Positions 49,441 through 61,499 of a stretch of 64,000 nt of DNA are shown piece after piece. The DNA lies in NCBI GenBank assembly GCA_023653785.1, contig JAMKCH010010201.1, forward strand, positions 35,004 to 99,003, given 5' to 3'. Both the position numbers and the translations under genes were made by a program. How positions within the stretch are numbered: position 1 is the stretch's first letter; each line of letters starts with the position of its first letter. Source of the DNA: Ophioderma brevispina (lineage: Eukaryota; Echinodermata; Ophiuroidea; Amphilepidida; Ophiodermatidae). The notes beneath the pieces are model-generated. The model searched no databases. It was not told where the DNA came from and saw nothing but the letters and a program-made list of their open reading frames with translations.

Positions 49441-49867
49441 CAACCACCAATTTCTGGATGGTACATAACTAAATCAATACAGACATTTGTAGGGTTTGAG
49501 AAAGATCTTCAACTTCAAGCCGTTTGGTTACCATCTGGAATTTCTTCATTGTTAACAAAACATAATGATGAAAATATATGAATCTCCACTTCTATATACC
49601 CACTTCTAATATTTCTGGATGAATAACCAAATAGATTGTCGAATGTATGGGCAATTCACTGTCGATGACGACAGTGCCATTGGTGGACATTAACTACGAA
49701 TCAAAGGACTTGACGGGGGTCGCGATTGTTTACGCACTTAACACTCCTTGTAATTGATAGTACCACTTCACACTTTTTATATAGTAAACAAGGTTTTCTT
49801 TCTTCTTTAAATATTTTATAATTAATTTGGTGTTTAACTATGAAATCAGTCACACTATAACTTTTAA

Positions 49868-50232
49868 AGGCCGACTCAGAGATTTCCTGAGAGGGCGCCT
49901 CAATTTCCAAAAAAAATCGTGTTTTTGCATGTAACAACCTAATGCTGTCCCATATACTAATCACGTGTGAAATTGCTAAGCTTAAATCGAAATTCCTTCA
50001 TATAGAAAATCACAACTTTGTTATAAAATTCCTGATCCGGAATTTTTGTTATACACAGTATCCTATATGGGACGTAATACTACACATAAATGTATACCTG
50101 CAGTCAAAACGAAAAAAAAATCCGATTCAATCTCGAATTTCGGAATTGTGCAGTTGAGGTACTATCTTTAGTTCTATTGACTATTTTTCATTATACACAA
50201 AAAAATAATATTTCGAAATCTCTGAGTCAACT
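49868..50232 (+). mobile_element. TTAA-type MITE, copy C
   Basis: Left AGGCCGACTCAGAGATTTCC, right CGAAATCTCTGAGTCAAC, interior CCTGATCCGGAATTTTTGTT. TTAA borders both sides (49864-49867 and 50233-50236). This is an independent insertion, best preserved together with copy B. Confidence 0.88.
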
Positions 50233-50236
50233 TTAA

Positions 50237-52599
50237 TGTGGTCAAAACATTGTTTCCCCATGTACCCGATCCCAGCCTCCATGTTGAAGCTGTCGCCGCA
50301 AACACGCTGGTTGCGCTAGACCAAAATAACAGGCAGGGCAAGCAGGGGAGGGGATTTACCCCCGAATTGAATTGTCACCAACATTCCGGCCCCTAATGTG
50401 CTTTCCTAACCCCACAATACTTTAATGTGGTAACAATGGGTGCCAAATGACTACCAACAGTCTTTTCCAAGACACACAACCCACATAGACAGGGCGAACT
50501 GGATCCCCCTTTAAGCATTTACTCAAAAACATGTTACGCTTTTGTATGAAAACTTGATAAGATTTTCATACAATCTGCTTGAATTAAACAACTCTGTTGC
50601 ATTTGCTTCTTTACTGAGTGTGTGCTTCCAATGATTTTATGCTCAATCCAGGAAGAACCTTAAAAAATTTAATTAAGATTTAGAAATGAATCTCAAATTT
50701 CCAGAAATGTTTACTTGAAGTTGACTATACAAAACCATTTGTGATTCGACGTGCATTTACACAAATACCCTTTAAAGTTTGTCATTTAAATTTGAACGAT
50801 GATACTCTAGCTGAGCCATATCCAAAAAGTCCTTAAGCAAAAAAAAATAATTTATGACCAAAATCATGCAGTACCAACTGTACCTGGCAAATCTAATTTT
50901 GGAAGTACAAATAATGATCATGCTGAATTGTTTGACATCAAAACACTCATGTTTTAGTTAAAGCCTTGCACACCACATGAAAATGCAATTTAGCATGTGA
51001 ACACATAAACAATCCTATTAGGTTGAGACATCTTTCCACTTCATGTGGAATCCACAGTCCATTATCCATTGTTCAAAGAAGGCAATAGGAATGCCTTGAC
51101 ACTGGCAGTATTGGTGCCTCCACAGACTGCTGGCGGTCACATATCCCATGCGCAAGTGGTTGCAAATACAAATGTGGCCATCAAATGCATGGTGATCTTT
51201 CTGCTGCGCCAATTAAGCTTCCAATTTACTTAATCTAATAAGGGAACAAGCACAACCTCATCTTGATTGCATACATTGAACCATCGAAACTGTGATTTTC
51301 ACGGAAGACTATTTGATATCCGTTTCAGTGGCACAAATATGTCTGTTGACAAGAGCACCAGAATTAATCTCACAAGTCACCTTTACTGACCCTGCACAAA
51401 ATTGTTATTTCAAAAATTGCCCCCGGTATCAGTTGGTCAAATCAGAAACAATCCAAATCATACTGTGCATGTGCATGAACCATTTTAGAATTTAGAATTT
51501 CAGAACCAAGTCCTGAAAGAAATGGGCCCTGAAAAAAGGTCCAAATACAAATTTATGTGAAGAAATTCAAATTATCCCAAATTGTATTGACCTGACATGA
51601 GCACATGCATGTAGCAATTTTTTCAAGTGTACACAACCTGGTGGGCCAGTAATTTCACATATTGAAACAGTAATGGTCCAGGTTGGTACCCATGTAAATT
51701 TCCAGCCGCTGTCATTTGCCATCAACAAATTCTCAGCACTTGTCAAAAAAGGCCACACCCAACAGCCAATTATAAGTCAGTCCTATGTTCTGGGCTCACT
51801 TTAGACCATTTGATTGGAGCCTCAATACATGTAGCTTCCACCCCGCGCTTCACTGCTGCACTGACGTAGAATTGAAGTTAACTCAATATTGTGTCCCTCC
51901 TGCACAACAAACAGCTGAGGTATCATCCAAATGATCATAAGTTTTTTGTTCTCAGCGTGAAATCATATTACGGCAGTTGTAAATTGTTCTTGTAGTAGGC
52001 AGTACTCATGGTGCAGTAAAATTTCACTCAATCTGGAGCCAATACCGCAGAATACTTGGCATCGAGTCGTTACCTTTTCATGGTTTCTTGCAACTCGTAA
52101 CCAAATAAAATGTTCTCGTCCAGCTTCATATGAGAGTTTTTCTGCCAAATCAATAGTTCCAGCTGCCACTTGAATATACTCAGTTGAGTGCACACTGCCG
52201 ACAGTAAAGGCAAACTTCCAAATTGTCAATTTCCAACATGTTAGCAGTCACTTTCTGTTGAGTTCTCACAATATTTGGAGCTTTTGTTTAAGTTGGCATA
52301 TGTTTTCCAAAGTTTTCTGGGTCAAGGCACTTTTGTCAAAATAAGGCATTTTAAGCTTCAAGTCAAGAGTCACAAAGGCACTCTTTTTAAGCAAAAACAA
52401 GGCATTGTCCTTTAAACCAGACATTTTACAGTGCAGCCCACCCTTACAATTTAAGGCACTTTGTTTGGCTTGACTAGTCTCCCATCTCTAGTATGAACAA
52501 GAATCATGAGTTCTGGGGAATAATTCTTTTCCCTTGGCTGCTTGGCTGGTACTGGTCCTGAATCCTTTCACTGTCCTGCATCATCAACTGGTTTGCTGA
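50237..52599. other. Intergenic stretch, possibly the 3' flank of the BEL element
   Basis: No gene was recognised. Since the BEL/Pao element to the right is read on the minus strand, its 3' untranslated part and terminal repeat should lie here, but no TG...CA repeat pair was identified. Confidence 0.35.
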
Positions 52600-54146
52600 C
52601 CTGGTGCTCTGTCACTTCAAGCAATGAGATTCACTTGTACAGGTCGTGAGGAATGTTCCTGTTTTTAGTTTTTCATCACTTTCACCACAACTAACTTGTC
52701 CTTGTGAATCTGGTCTGAATCTGGCATTGTCTGCTCTAACCATACTCTACTACTAACCTTGCCCATTGGCATGAACCTCTTGGGCTGTGAATTGTCCATA
52801 ACAAGAACTACATCTCCTTCCTTGACATTTGGCATGATTCTACTCTCTACTACCTTTCTAATCTATCTATCTACCCCATTTTTTGCCGCTCCTGTAATTG
52901 GGGCAGATACTCCTTCACCCACCTTCGCCAAAAAAATCCGCCCAAATATTGTATTTGTTTCCAACGGCGTCTGGAGGTATTGGTGCCTTGGTGGATGAGA
53001 ATTGCTGGTAGTGGTAGTGCGCAGCATCTCCGGCTTGGCCCTTCATTAATAGAAGTTGGTTTGGGGTCAGAGTTTACCAATATCACATGGGTTTCGAGGG
53101 CCGCTTGTCAGGGTCGCCGCATTTACGATGGCTTCAAAACCCGCACATTAATGTGTTTAAATCCTTCATTCTGTCAAAGTCTGTTCCTGATGACTGAATT
53201 CAGCACTTTTTCCTGATTGGTCCTAACCAACACCTGTTGGTCGTTCTACCCATGCGCCCCCAAATTGCTTGCTTCAGGCTGGTGGGTTAAAAGCCCGGTT
53301 ATAATCCTTTCTGTCCTTTCTGCAGGCCATGCATCATGGATCTTGGACTGATTCCATCTTTTAACTCAGCAAGTATCAGACATCCTTTCATCATTCAGCC
53401 TTCCGCTTTCAGTGCCCTTTCAGCCGCCCACAGGTTGGTTCCATTGTCCGATCTCAGTTCGTTCGTCCACCTGACGCCCTCCGAGACACAAAACGCCCAA
53501 CAACGCCCGATTGCGTTGATGCATGAATCGGTTGTTAGCGAATCTGCTACAGGGCTCAGATGAACTGTCTCTGTGTGAGTCAGGTAAAGACGACTCCATA
53601 TCGTTTGACTCGGGACCTTCCAACAGTGACTTCGAATGGGCCCAAAAGCAAAGTAGCTCTTCTATACTGTTCCTGAATACAACAAAATTGTTTATATGGA
53701 GCGGCACATTGTGCATTTAGGCATGCTGCCCGAACTTCTGACGGAATTGCGCCAACATGTAGTTCCCGTCCCACATGTCCTTGTCTTGATGGATTTCTTG
53801 CAATATAAGTGATGTAACATGGCCAATTTCTTCATGGCAGTATACATGGGTGCTTGGATTCTTCCGGCATTGCTGCTTTGTTGAGGCGCCCTCCAACACG
53901 TAGAACTCCACAACTACTTGAGGGTCCAAACGATGGATTGGGCTTGACCTTGCAATATGTTGCTTACTGGCAGTTGGCTCATTGCTATGGTTACCCTCCA
54001 GGACTGCAATTCTTTGCAAATGATGTATGCTGGGAGGTACTGTGATAATAAAAAGCCTTTTAAGCATGTTGAAGGTCTCTGTGAAAAAGAACATTTGAGC
54101 CTTCATCCTTGGATTGGCTCGCTTCAGGTCGTTCTTTCCCAATCGG
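52600..54146 (-). pseudogene. BEL/Pao retrotransposon: integrase part
   Basis: On the minus strand from 54140 down, frames broken by indels show VLRVGGRLNKAAMPEESKHP (~53920-53860), a typical pre-integrase motif, GHVGREL (~53785) and FRQKFGQHA (~53740). Then come LLGPFEVTVGRSRVKRYGVV (~53640-53585) and, lower, SPGLTPNHLLL-like and [20 protein letters not shown] (~52970-52890). The C-terminal VVLVMDNSQP motif (~52800) completes the order expected for a BEL/Pao integrase. The first catalytic Asp region is damaged. The part that should precede it, RT and RNase H, is missing because another transposon begins at 54147. Confidence 0.82.
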
Positions 54147-54688
54147 GGGTTCGTTCGCGAAAGCAGTCGTAAGACTGACGTAGCCCTAGTTGCGACGTAA
54201 GTTACTACTAAGATTTTTTACGCGTTTGTGAAACTTGGACGTAGGCTACTTGTGTTGTACGAGTAAGCCAGATTTACGATTAAAAACTACGTGTGGGCAT
54301 GAGTACACGTAGCACACGCGTAGTGTGTGGGAAGTGAACAAATCGGTCCGCTCTTCAATTCCATCCATCTTGTTAGCAATCTATTATGGCAACAGCATTA
54401 TAGTGCCAGGAAAATGAAGGGAGAGACAGTCCTGAACGCATAATAAGATATATAGCAACTCGAAGATCTCTTCCTTTCAATGATAAGATTGCCTGAATAA
54501 GCAATGTAATTGTGCAATTGAAGCAAAATCGGTGCGTGTTTAATTTTAGTTAACAACAATACAGGTTAAAACATGTAATGTTAAAGTAATAAACCTATCT
54601 CATTGTTTTTGTAAGCTTGTTCATTCCTATCACAAAATTGTCCCATCTATCCATGTCACGCACAGAAAAAAATAATGCAAGACAGTGG

Positions 54689-54747
54689 AAAGAAAGAAAA
54701 CAAAAAACGAAAGAAAGAAAGAAAGAAAGAAAGAAAGAAGAAAGAAA

Positions 54748-54836
<89 letters not shown>

Positions 54837-54856
54837 AAAGAAAGGAAAGAAAGAGG
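54689..54856. repeat. (GAAA)n microsatellite inside the transposon
   Basis: A GAAA tract with a few GAA interruptions. Copy 1 of the same transposon has only a short imperfect version at ~25390-25447, so the tract expanded here. It creates Lys/Arg/Glu and Phe/Leu/Ser spurious frames on both strands. Confidence 0.95.
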
Positions 54857-54894
54857 TATACAGATATGAATCACCTCTGATATAGTTCACTTAA

Positions 54895-55206
54895 AGGCTG
54901 ACTCGGAGATTTCCCGAGAACTGGCGTCCTAAATTTCTAACAAATCGTAATTTTTCCATGTACAAAAATGCTTGCCCTGATATTATTACTGTGTGAAATT
55001 GCTTAAGCTCAAATCGATGTCCTTCATAAGAAAATATTCAATTATGTAAATAAACTTCCCACAACCGGATTTTTTTATACAGTAGGCCTATCCCATGGTA
55101 CTATTATAACTACAACATAACTATTACTACATCATACGTTTATTCAATCTTTGTGGGGAATTGAGTGTATTTAGATGTATTAATAATACACACACCAAAC
55201 ATTTCA
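54895..55206 (+). mobile_element. TTAA-type MITE, copy D (same site as copy A)
   Basis: Left TTAAAGGCTGACTCGGAGAT with the TTAA at 54891-54894. The right end has decayed. The bases just before it (TACAGATATGAATCA, CCTCTGAT, TAGTTCA) match those before copy A, so both copies descend from a single insertion in the parental transposon. Confidence 0.8.
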
Positions 55207-55896
55207 AATATTTGCATAAGCCTGAAAAGTACACCATTATTCGTCATCTATTGACTCGTCCGAGTTTGCGAATTATTTACAAAATCAGTGAGGTATTCGC
55301 TAGTAAGTGTATATCTTCTTCAACGTGCTCAGACCTTGCCTGGAATATTCATTCGGTCCTTTTGTTTTGTTCTTGGATTATAGGCCTATATTAATTTCAT
55401 TTTTAAATAAAATATTTTTTTTTGTCTTTCCAACCTATAAGAATGACTCCCAATGAGGAAAAAATAGCCACCCTCTTTTTCTTGTGCCGGTGTAGGCCTA
55501 TCTAATACCTATCGAAATTACACAGCTAATAATAACAAGGCCAATTTAACCCGTGGTTCTCATCCACAGGGGAATTCTAATATGCGAGGGGTAGTCCGGA
55601 GTACGTAACCCGTTTCAATAAGACTGCACTAACCCCCAAACCACACGTATGCTTCTTAAATCCATTAATCGATATACTTCGAACGGCATTCAACCCGACT
55701 GTACCGTAATTTGGCACCCACGAGTGCACCCAAATAGAAGACAAGTAATAATGATCTTAAGTTACGCGAAAAGGTATTCCTACAACTGTCTAACGTCCAT
55801 TTTTCGCGAACGCACATAAGTCACAACAAAAGGTAGAAATCGTAACAAGCGCCCAGCAAAAGTTACGTATATACATACGATTCAAGTTTCGCGGGC

Positions 55897-57960
55897 GGAG
55901 GTACTGCAGGGTTGTAGTGCTATCAGTCCAGTAGTAAGTGCTCTGTCTATGGAGATATTAACTCTTTGTGCAAACTGATTATGAACCTTGGCAGCAGGCA
56001 GTTGCTGATATGGAACTTCTTCATCCCATGACAGCTGTATTTTGCAAAAGTCTGGAGGATCCTCGTGCAGGTAGTAATCACAGGGTGCACAAACCCAGCG
56101 GGCCATCTTTGTGCTTCCTACATCTTTCACATCTTCATAAAAAGTTCATCTTCACGTGATGGCTGGACTTCAATCCTTCTATCAACTTCTCTGAAAAGTC
56201 AGCATTATAACATTTCCTGCAGTGTTTCTTATTCCCCTGTCTGTGGACCATGATTATGTTAACGGAAACATTACCATCCGTATCCTTCATGAGGCCCATG
56301 AACAGTCCAGCCAAGTATAGGGTCTTGCATGCAAAAGGTATCCATCTGTGATGTGGATCACTTTCCAGGGTTCCAGAGCCTTGGCACCTTACTGGCCAAT
56401 CAGGAGGTCTACTCACCTTCTATCTCAGGGAAGTCTATCCCATGGAGGTAGGGCCAAGGTTTGAGATCTTCAGTAACTGGGAAATTTGAAGTATCACAGG
56501 TATGGGTTTTTACGGGTATTACACCTCTGGAAGGTCTATGCTGTTGATTTCACTTATGCCCAAAACCTGCAATCCATTCACCATTTTGTGTTCTCACATG
56601 TCTCTCCTGTTATAGTACTAATGTGCAGTTGTGTTTTGTGCCTCTGACACCTAACTTGTGTATCAGTTTTTCAGTGCAAACCACTGCCATTGCTCCATCG
56701 TTCGAGCATAGCATTACCTTTAACTGCCCTTCAACTTTCTTTGGAGACACCTCTTCCACAAGATACCATGTTTGAGTTGGGTTAGTTAGTACATTTCCGG
56801 CCCCCGGTGAGGACGACATGATGAGCTTTTGTGCAGGGTTTTTGTGCCTTCTGCTTTTGGAGCTTCTTTCTTTTTGCACTGTCAATTCTTTGGACCTTGG
56901 TGCTTCATGACCAGATTGACCAAAGGGACTTCGTCTATGGTGCCAAAAAATGTGATTGCTTTAACCACTGCAGTGTTGCACTTCAACTTGCTCTTGCAAT
57001 TCCTTGCACATGTCGTGACGCTTTGGTAAGCAGCCATAACACATTCCCTTGGATTTCAGAAAAATTCAATTCTGTCTTTATGAGGTTTCGGAACATAAAC
57101 CTTCGGCTACTTCCAACGTGTGTTGAGCTCTCACAAAAGCTGCACCAATTTTCCCTCTTAGTTTTATCACCTCCACTCCCTTGTGTAGAGTGGTTGCAAA
57201 ACTTGAGTGTGCTCTTGACCTCTGTGATCTTGTTGTTGTGGTCTATATTTGGGTTATTTGGGTTCCTCAATGTTACCGTAACACGGGGTTGCAGACGATT
57301 ATGGTCTGTCTCTCAATGAATGTCACAAAATCCTGGAATCCAGATATTTATCTTCATTTTCCATGAGCTTATCCACTTGGATTCTCCTGATTCCCGTATG
57401 TGTACGGGATCTTATTCAGGAGTAACTTGATGGTTGCTGAATGGTCTATTATCAATGTGGTTCTGTCCATCGTGTATCTGATATTCAATAAGAAATATGG
57501 AAAATTTCGTCCATCCTTGCTGTTCATCGCGGTTCACAGTTGGCCAGGTTTCTGCCTGTTTCCTAAATGCTGTGCGATGACAAATCTGTTTCCAATTTCT
57601 CTGCAGTAGAGCTTTTGCTTCTTCATACCCTTTTCTTATTCAGGAACTTTAACCAATCTGTAGGGTTCCCCCATGTTAGTCTTCCAAGTAATTAGAAGCA
57701 TTCTTTATCATCCTTTGTCTTTTTTCTATGCCGGTGAAAGGCATTCATGAACTGGTAAAATGAGTGGATCTCCCATTGTACGGCTTGATTCCCTTTTTGG
57801 TAGAAAAAGCTCTTCCGTGTTGTTCTATCAGAATGTTGCTAAATCAGTTACTTGCTTCTGTGCTGCTGTTGTTGTGGCATGGTACCTTTATCACCTGATT
57901 TACTGGTTCTGTGATGGAACTATTTTGCTCATATCCAACGTTGGTTTACCACTGTGAACC
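55897..57960 (-). pseudogene. BEL/Pao retrotransposon: gag and protease part
   Basis: From 57960 down on the minus strand: gag with FYQFMNAFHRHRKKTKDDKE (~57760-57700) and LTWGNPTDWL (~57675-57645); zinc-knuckle region WCSFCESSTH (~57145) and RRFMFRNLIKTE (~57105-57070) with a damaged second Cys motif; then the aspartic protease with VEGQLKVMLCSNDGA (~56730-56690) and VCTEKLIHKLGVRGTKHN (~56680-56625), where the catalytic DSG is replaced; and LGWTVHGPHEGYG (~56310-56270). The reading reaches a pre-RT SREDELFMKM motif (~56160) and is lost near the transposon at 55896. Gag packages RNA and the protease cuts the polyprotein. This element is dead. The Gag-Pol order and zinc motif make BEL/Pao likely. 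Confidence 0.8.
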
Positions 57961-59984
57961 CCTGGGGGTTGATACACTGCGCCTTGTCACAGCTTTGTAC
58001 TGGTAGTGGTACCCAGGATTTTACATCGCTTCCATCATCTGTACCATGATGTGTTTTGCCCATAGAGGCCTGGTTTTTACTCCATGGTGGTCAGGTGTGC
58101 CCACATTATCCTTGGCATACTGTCTGCCGCTATTCTGGCACATGTTGTACATGTTGATGTAAGAGTGTGCACGTGTAGCAATGGCGATCTTGGTATGCTG
58201 ACAAACGTGTGCCCCAACAAGGCCAGTTTGGGGACCATATCGAGTGGAGATAATCCCAGGAAGATTCTTTCTTTGGTTGTAGCGGTTGCTGTTTCGTTGT
58301 TGTTGGGCTGTGTCCACGTAACCACCATGTGCGATACAAAGAAAAACTTGTGTTTTGGGCTCTGGTTTGAGTCAGGGGGATACGGGGCTGGACTGTGATG
58401 CATAAACATGGTGTTTATTTGTAAAACAATTGAACCGGCTTAGCTCCATGTGCGGATTGTTCTCCGTCTTTGTTGAGCAACTCTTCACAAAAAAGCCGAA
58501 ATTTTGTCCCAGGGAGCTTGAGTTGGGGTTAATACACTGAACCTCATCATAACCTGAAACCCCTTTCAAATAGTTGACCCTTGGAGGACCTCACAGTAGC
58601 CTGAATGATGGCTTTTGGGCATGTAGCGGGCTGTATAGGCTTTTGTTGTTGCTTTACTCTAGGCAGCGAGGTTTTTTTGTGCTTTTGGCGCGGATCGTCA
58701 TGGCGCACCCCAAGCTTTATGGGATGTATAGCGCAGGTAAGTGGCAAGGGACGAACTGTACGACCTTGGCCTAGAAAAGGCTACAGCTGCATGTGATTGG
58801 TTCTCAAACTCACTGTATTATAAACTCCACATTCACGTGCTATAACATCATCAGTACCGTTTGCAGCAGTATCGAGATTCTTGTAGCTTGGTTTCCAAAT
58901 GTACGTACTGGCCAATGAGCGAAGAAATCTGACCAGGCCAGGGAACGCGATAAATACACATTGAGGTGGGCGACGGGGGTGTTGAGATTGGCCGGAAACG
59001 GGCACAGGACTGATTTGATATCTACTGAATTATGAATAAGGGGGGATAGCCATGGCTGCAATTTATCGCATTTTTTTTTCAAGTCAGGGCTCCAAATAAA
59101 AGATAAACCTATAATATCCTCTAGTACATAAAATTAGTACCCCGTGAGGCATTATGCCACTTCCATCCCGCTACACAGCTCCCTCCCCAGTGTGTGCCGT
59201 CCCGGCACCAACAAGAGCACGAGCGGATGGAAATAACCGCACTAGCGTTCATTATTCCTATCCTAACTACTCCATGTCTTCCGATATCCTCCGGTGCTCA
59301 GTGAAGTTCATCACAGGCATTCCGGTGTAGTCATCACAGCAGTCAGGTGTTGTCTTGTCAGCTTATCCCGTTCATGGATCTCTCCTCTAAGTACCGAAGG
59401 CATTACCCAGCAGGTGTTGCCATCCAGAAGTCGTTTTGTCTGGTCACACATGGCACTTGCCCTTATCAGTCACCACCTTGCTAGCTTCCCGAAGATGCTC
59501 AACACGCTTATGTAATTAAGGAGTGCTGTGCCACACCCTATGTCGAGACAGTCTCGCGTCACCCACACCTTCGGGTTACAGAGTCTACATTGTAGGGATC
59601 TGCACAGGAGCAACGGTTAGAGTCTCATGGCAGGTGGTTTCACTCAAATCTACACCACGTGACCAGTAAGTTTCGCAGTATAGCCCAACTGACAATGTTA
59701 CCCTGGGACTAAACACCCAGGATAGGATATCTACCAAGTTCGTGACTGTTTCCAGAAAAGGTGTGTGCTACCCGAATTTTCGGAGACCTACACCAAGATG
59801 CCTCACTCCACATCTCTAAAATAATCGCATGCTGATCTACCAAGGTCCCAATACATAATATTGATGTGAAAAGATACTTCAAGAGTATACCCCCCAAATT
59901 TAGTTTCTTTTATTTAAACCTCTTGTTTTTTTATGTCTCAAAAGTCCGGACGCCAAACTGGCTGTCACTTTGTCTCATCATAAC
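57961..59984. other. Intergenic stretch, possible LTR sequence
   Basis: Open frames at 58021-58409 (both strands) have no recognised domain. At ~59160-59185 the complement reads TGTGTAGCGGGATGGAAG, which resembles the start of some metazoan gypsy LTRs, and could belong to the gypsy remnant at 61500. No matching second LTR was found. Confidence 0.3.
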
Positions 59985-60365
59985 ACTCATCCAACTGCCT
60001 GGTAACCATTACGCCCATTCGGCCATCTTCAAGTCATACAGCATTGGTAGTCGGTAGTATACAGTCATGCATTCTGGTACTATATAAGTCGTAAACCGTC
60101 GGGTATTCTGCAAGTCATTAAGCCCATCTGGCTTACGTATCAAGTCGTTACTATATCCGGTATCCTAGAAAGAATCGTTACACAAATCCGTTTGTTCTAA
60201 AAAAGTCAAATCACCTTCGGAGGGATTCTACAAGTCGTTAGCTCATCGGGGCTAAGTACCCAAGTCATCACTCAATATCGGTAGGCACAGTCACTTCGCT
60301 ATCTGCTGTCTAGATCTAGAAGTTACTACACCCATCCAGCTATCTACCTTAATCACTCATCAATA
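59985..60365. repeat. Degenerate minisatellite, ~36-40-bp unit
   Basis: About nine to eleven units share a CAAGTCGTTAC, CCATCCGG, TATCTA pattern, for example CAAGTCATTAAGCCCATCTG, CAAGTCGTTACTATATCCGG and CAAGTCGTTAGCTCATCGGG. Spacing varies slightly and each unit has private changes. No coding meaning. Confidence 0.65.
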
Positions 60366-61499
60366 CCATGGAGACTCCTTCAAGATCTAACCAGTTGAGT
60401 ATGAATAGTTGCCATCCAAAACTCTCAGGAGCCACATAAATAATAATACCAAAATTTCTTCACAATTATGCCCAGATACAGTAGAACCATAAAATTTTAT
60501 TTACACAATAGGCTAGTGAAACCACTATTTGTTCTCTCATTAATCTTGTCTGTCATCTCGCGGAACCTAAGGTTGGCGTCTCTTCTACTGGGATCCTCCG
60601 TTGGTTTTGGTTCAGGTACTCCCCTTTTTTCCATTCCCGTCGAAACCCATCAATCTCACTCCCGACTCTTAGCCAAAGTCCTCGCCATCCGCACTCTCCT
60701 TGCAACAAGATTTCTCCCCATCCAACTCATCTCCAGCCATTGACTCCTGAGCACTCTTCACGCCCGATTGCACTGCATTTGCACCTGACACCTGAAGGTA
60801 TTGCATCAGTACCGTTACCACTGCCTCCCTCTGCACTTTGAGGCCGTTCATCCTGTTCCTCAACTTCATCGTCACTGGCCTTCCCTGACATGTAGATTAT
60901 GTACCTGCTTTCTATCCTGATCCCCATCCAGGGTGGTCAAACCGTGGTTCCACTGCCATCTGCCGGTTACCTTCCTTTTCCCGCCTCACAGAACTGCCGC
61001 TCGCGCTGTCTCGTGCTGCTACTCCAGCAGGTGCTTCTCTTTGAACAACCACGGGCCCAAATCTGCCTGCTCTCCCTCAGGTGCATCATAATTCCAACCA
61101 ACCAGCCGGACCTCAACAATTTCAACCTGTCTGCATGCATACTCTAGTGGAGGTCGGGCCCCGCAATCTGTTATAGACCCGCCCGAGCGAGTGCCCCTGC
61201 ATAGTGTTGTGGTTGCACACTTGTTAAGGGCTCGCCGTGCAGCCCAGGCCGCGCGGTCTAAAAACCTAGGTCACCATCACCGCCCCGTCCTACTAGGGTC
61301 TCCATGATCGTGACTGGTTAAGAGCTTGTCTGGCCTCCTGATTTCGGGGATGGCTTTTTCTTCCTGCGGAGGGTCTCATGCCGTTTTTCCAGGTTCTTCT
61401 ACATCCTTTTCATTTTAACTGGTTTTTTCCTCTTCACATGTTTTCTGGGACTTTTTGATTTTTTTCGCGCTGTTTTTTTTTTTAATTTTTCTTTTTTGG
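60366..61499. other. GC-richer stretch, possible gypsy 3' part
   Basis: This lies downstream of the minus-strand gypsy integrase. Minus-strand frames at 60669-60927 are acidic and lysine-rich with no recognised domain. A T-rich tract at ~61425-61525 gives a lysine-rich frame of no significance. Confidence 0.35.

Larger units (their letters stand above)
54147..55896. mobile_element. CAG-family DNA transposon, copy 2 (~1.75 kb)
   Basis: Starts GGGTTCGTTCGCGAAAGCAG and follows copy 1 (24575-26564) through GTAGCCCTAGTTGCGACGTA, GCCAGATTTACGATTAAAA, TTGTTAGCAATCTATTATGG, the GAAA tract, the TTAA MITE, GTCTTTCCAACCTA and TTACGTATATACATACGATT. The right terminus is damaged after TTTCGCGGGCGG, so no duplication can be read. 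It lacks the CACTG MITE found in copy 1. It lies between the gag-protease and integrase parts of a BEL/Pao element. Confidence 0.85.

Noticed and set aside
54617..54890. Lys/Arg/Glu-rich and Phe/Leu/Ser-rich frames on both strands
   Set aside because: They come from the (GAAA)n microsatellite.
56831..57319. 162-codon plus-strand frame with hydrophobic stretches
   Set aside because: It is antisense to the BEL/Pao gag and protease region.
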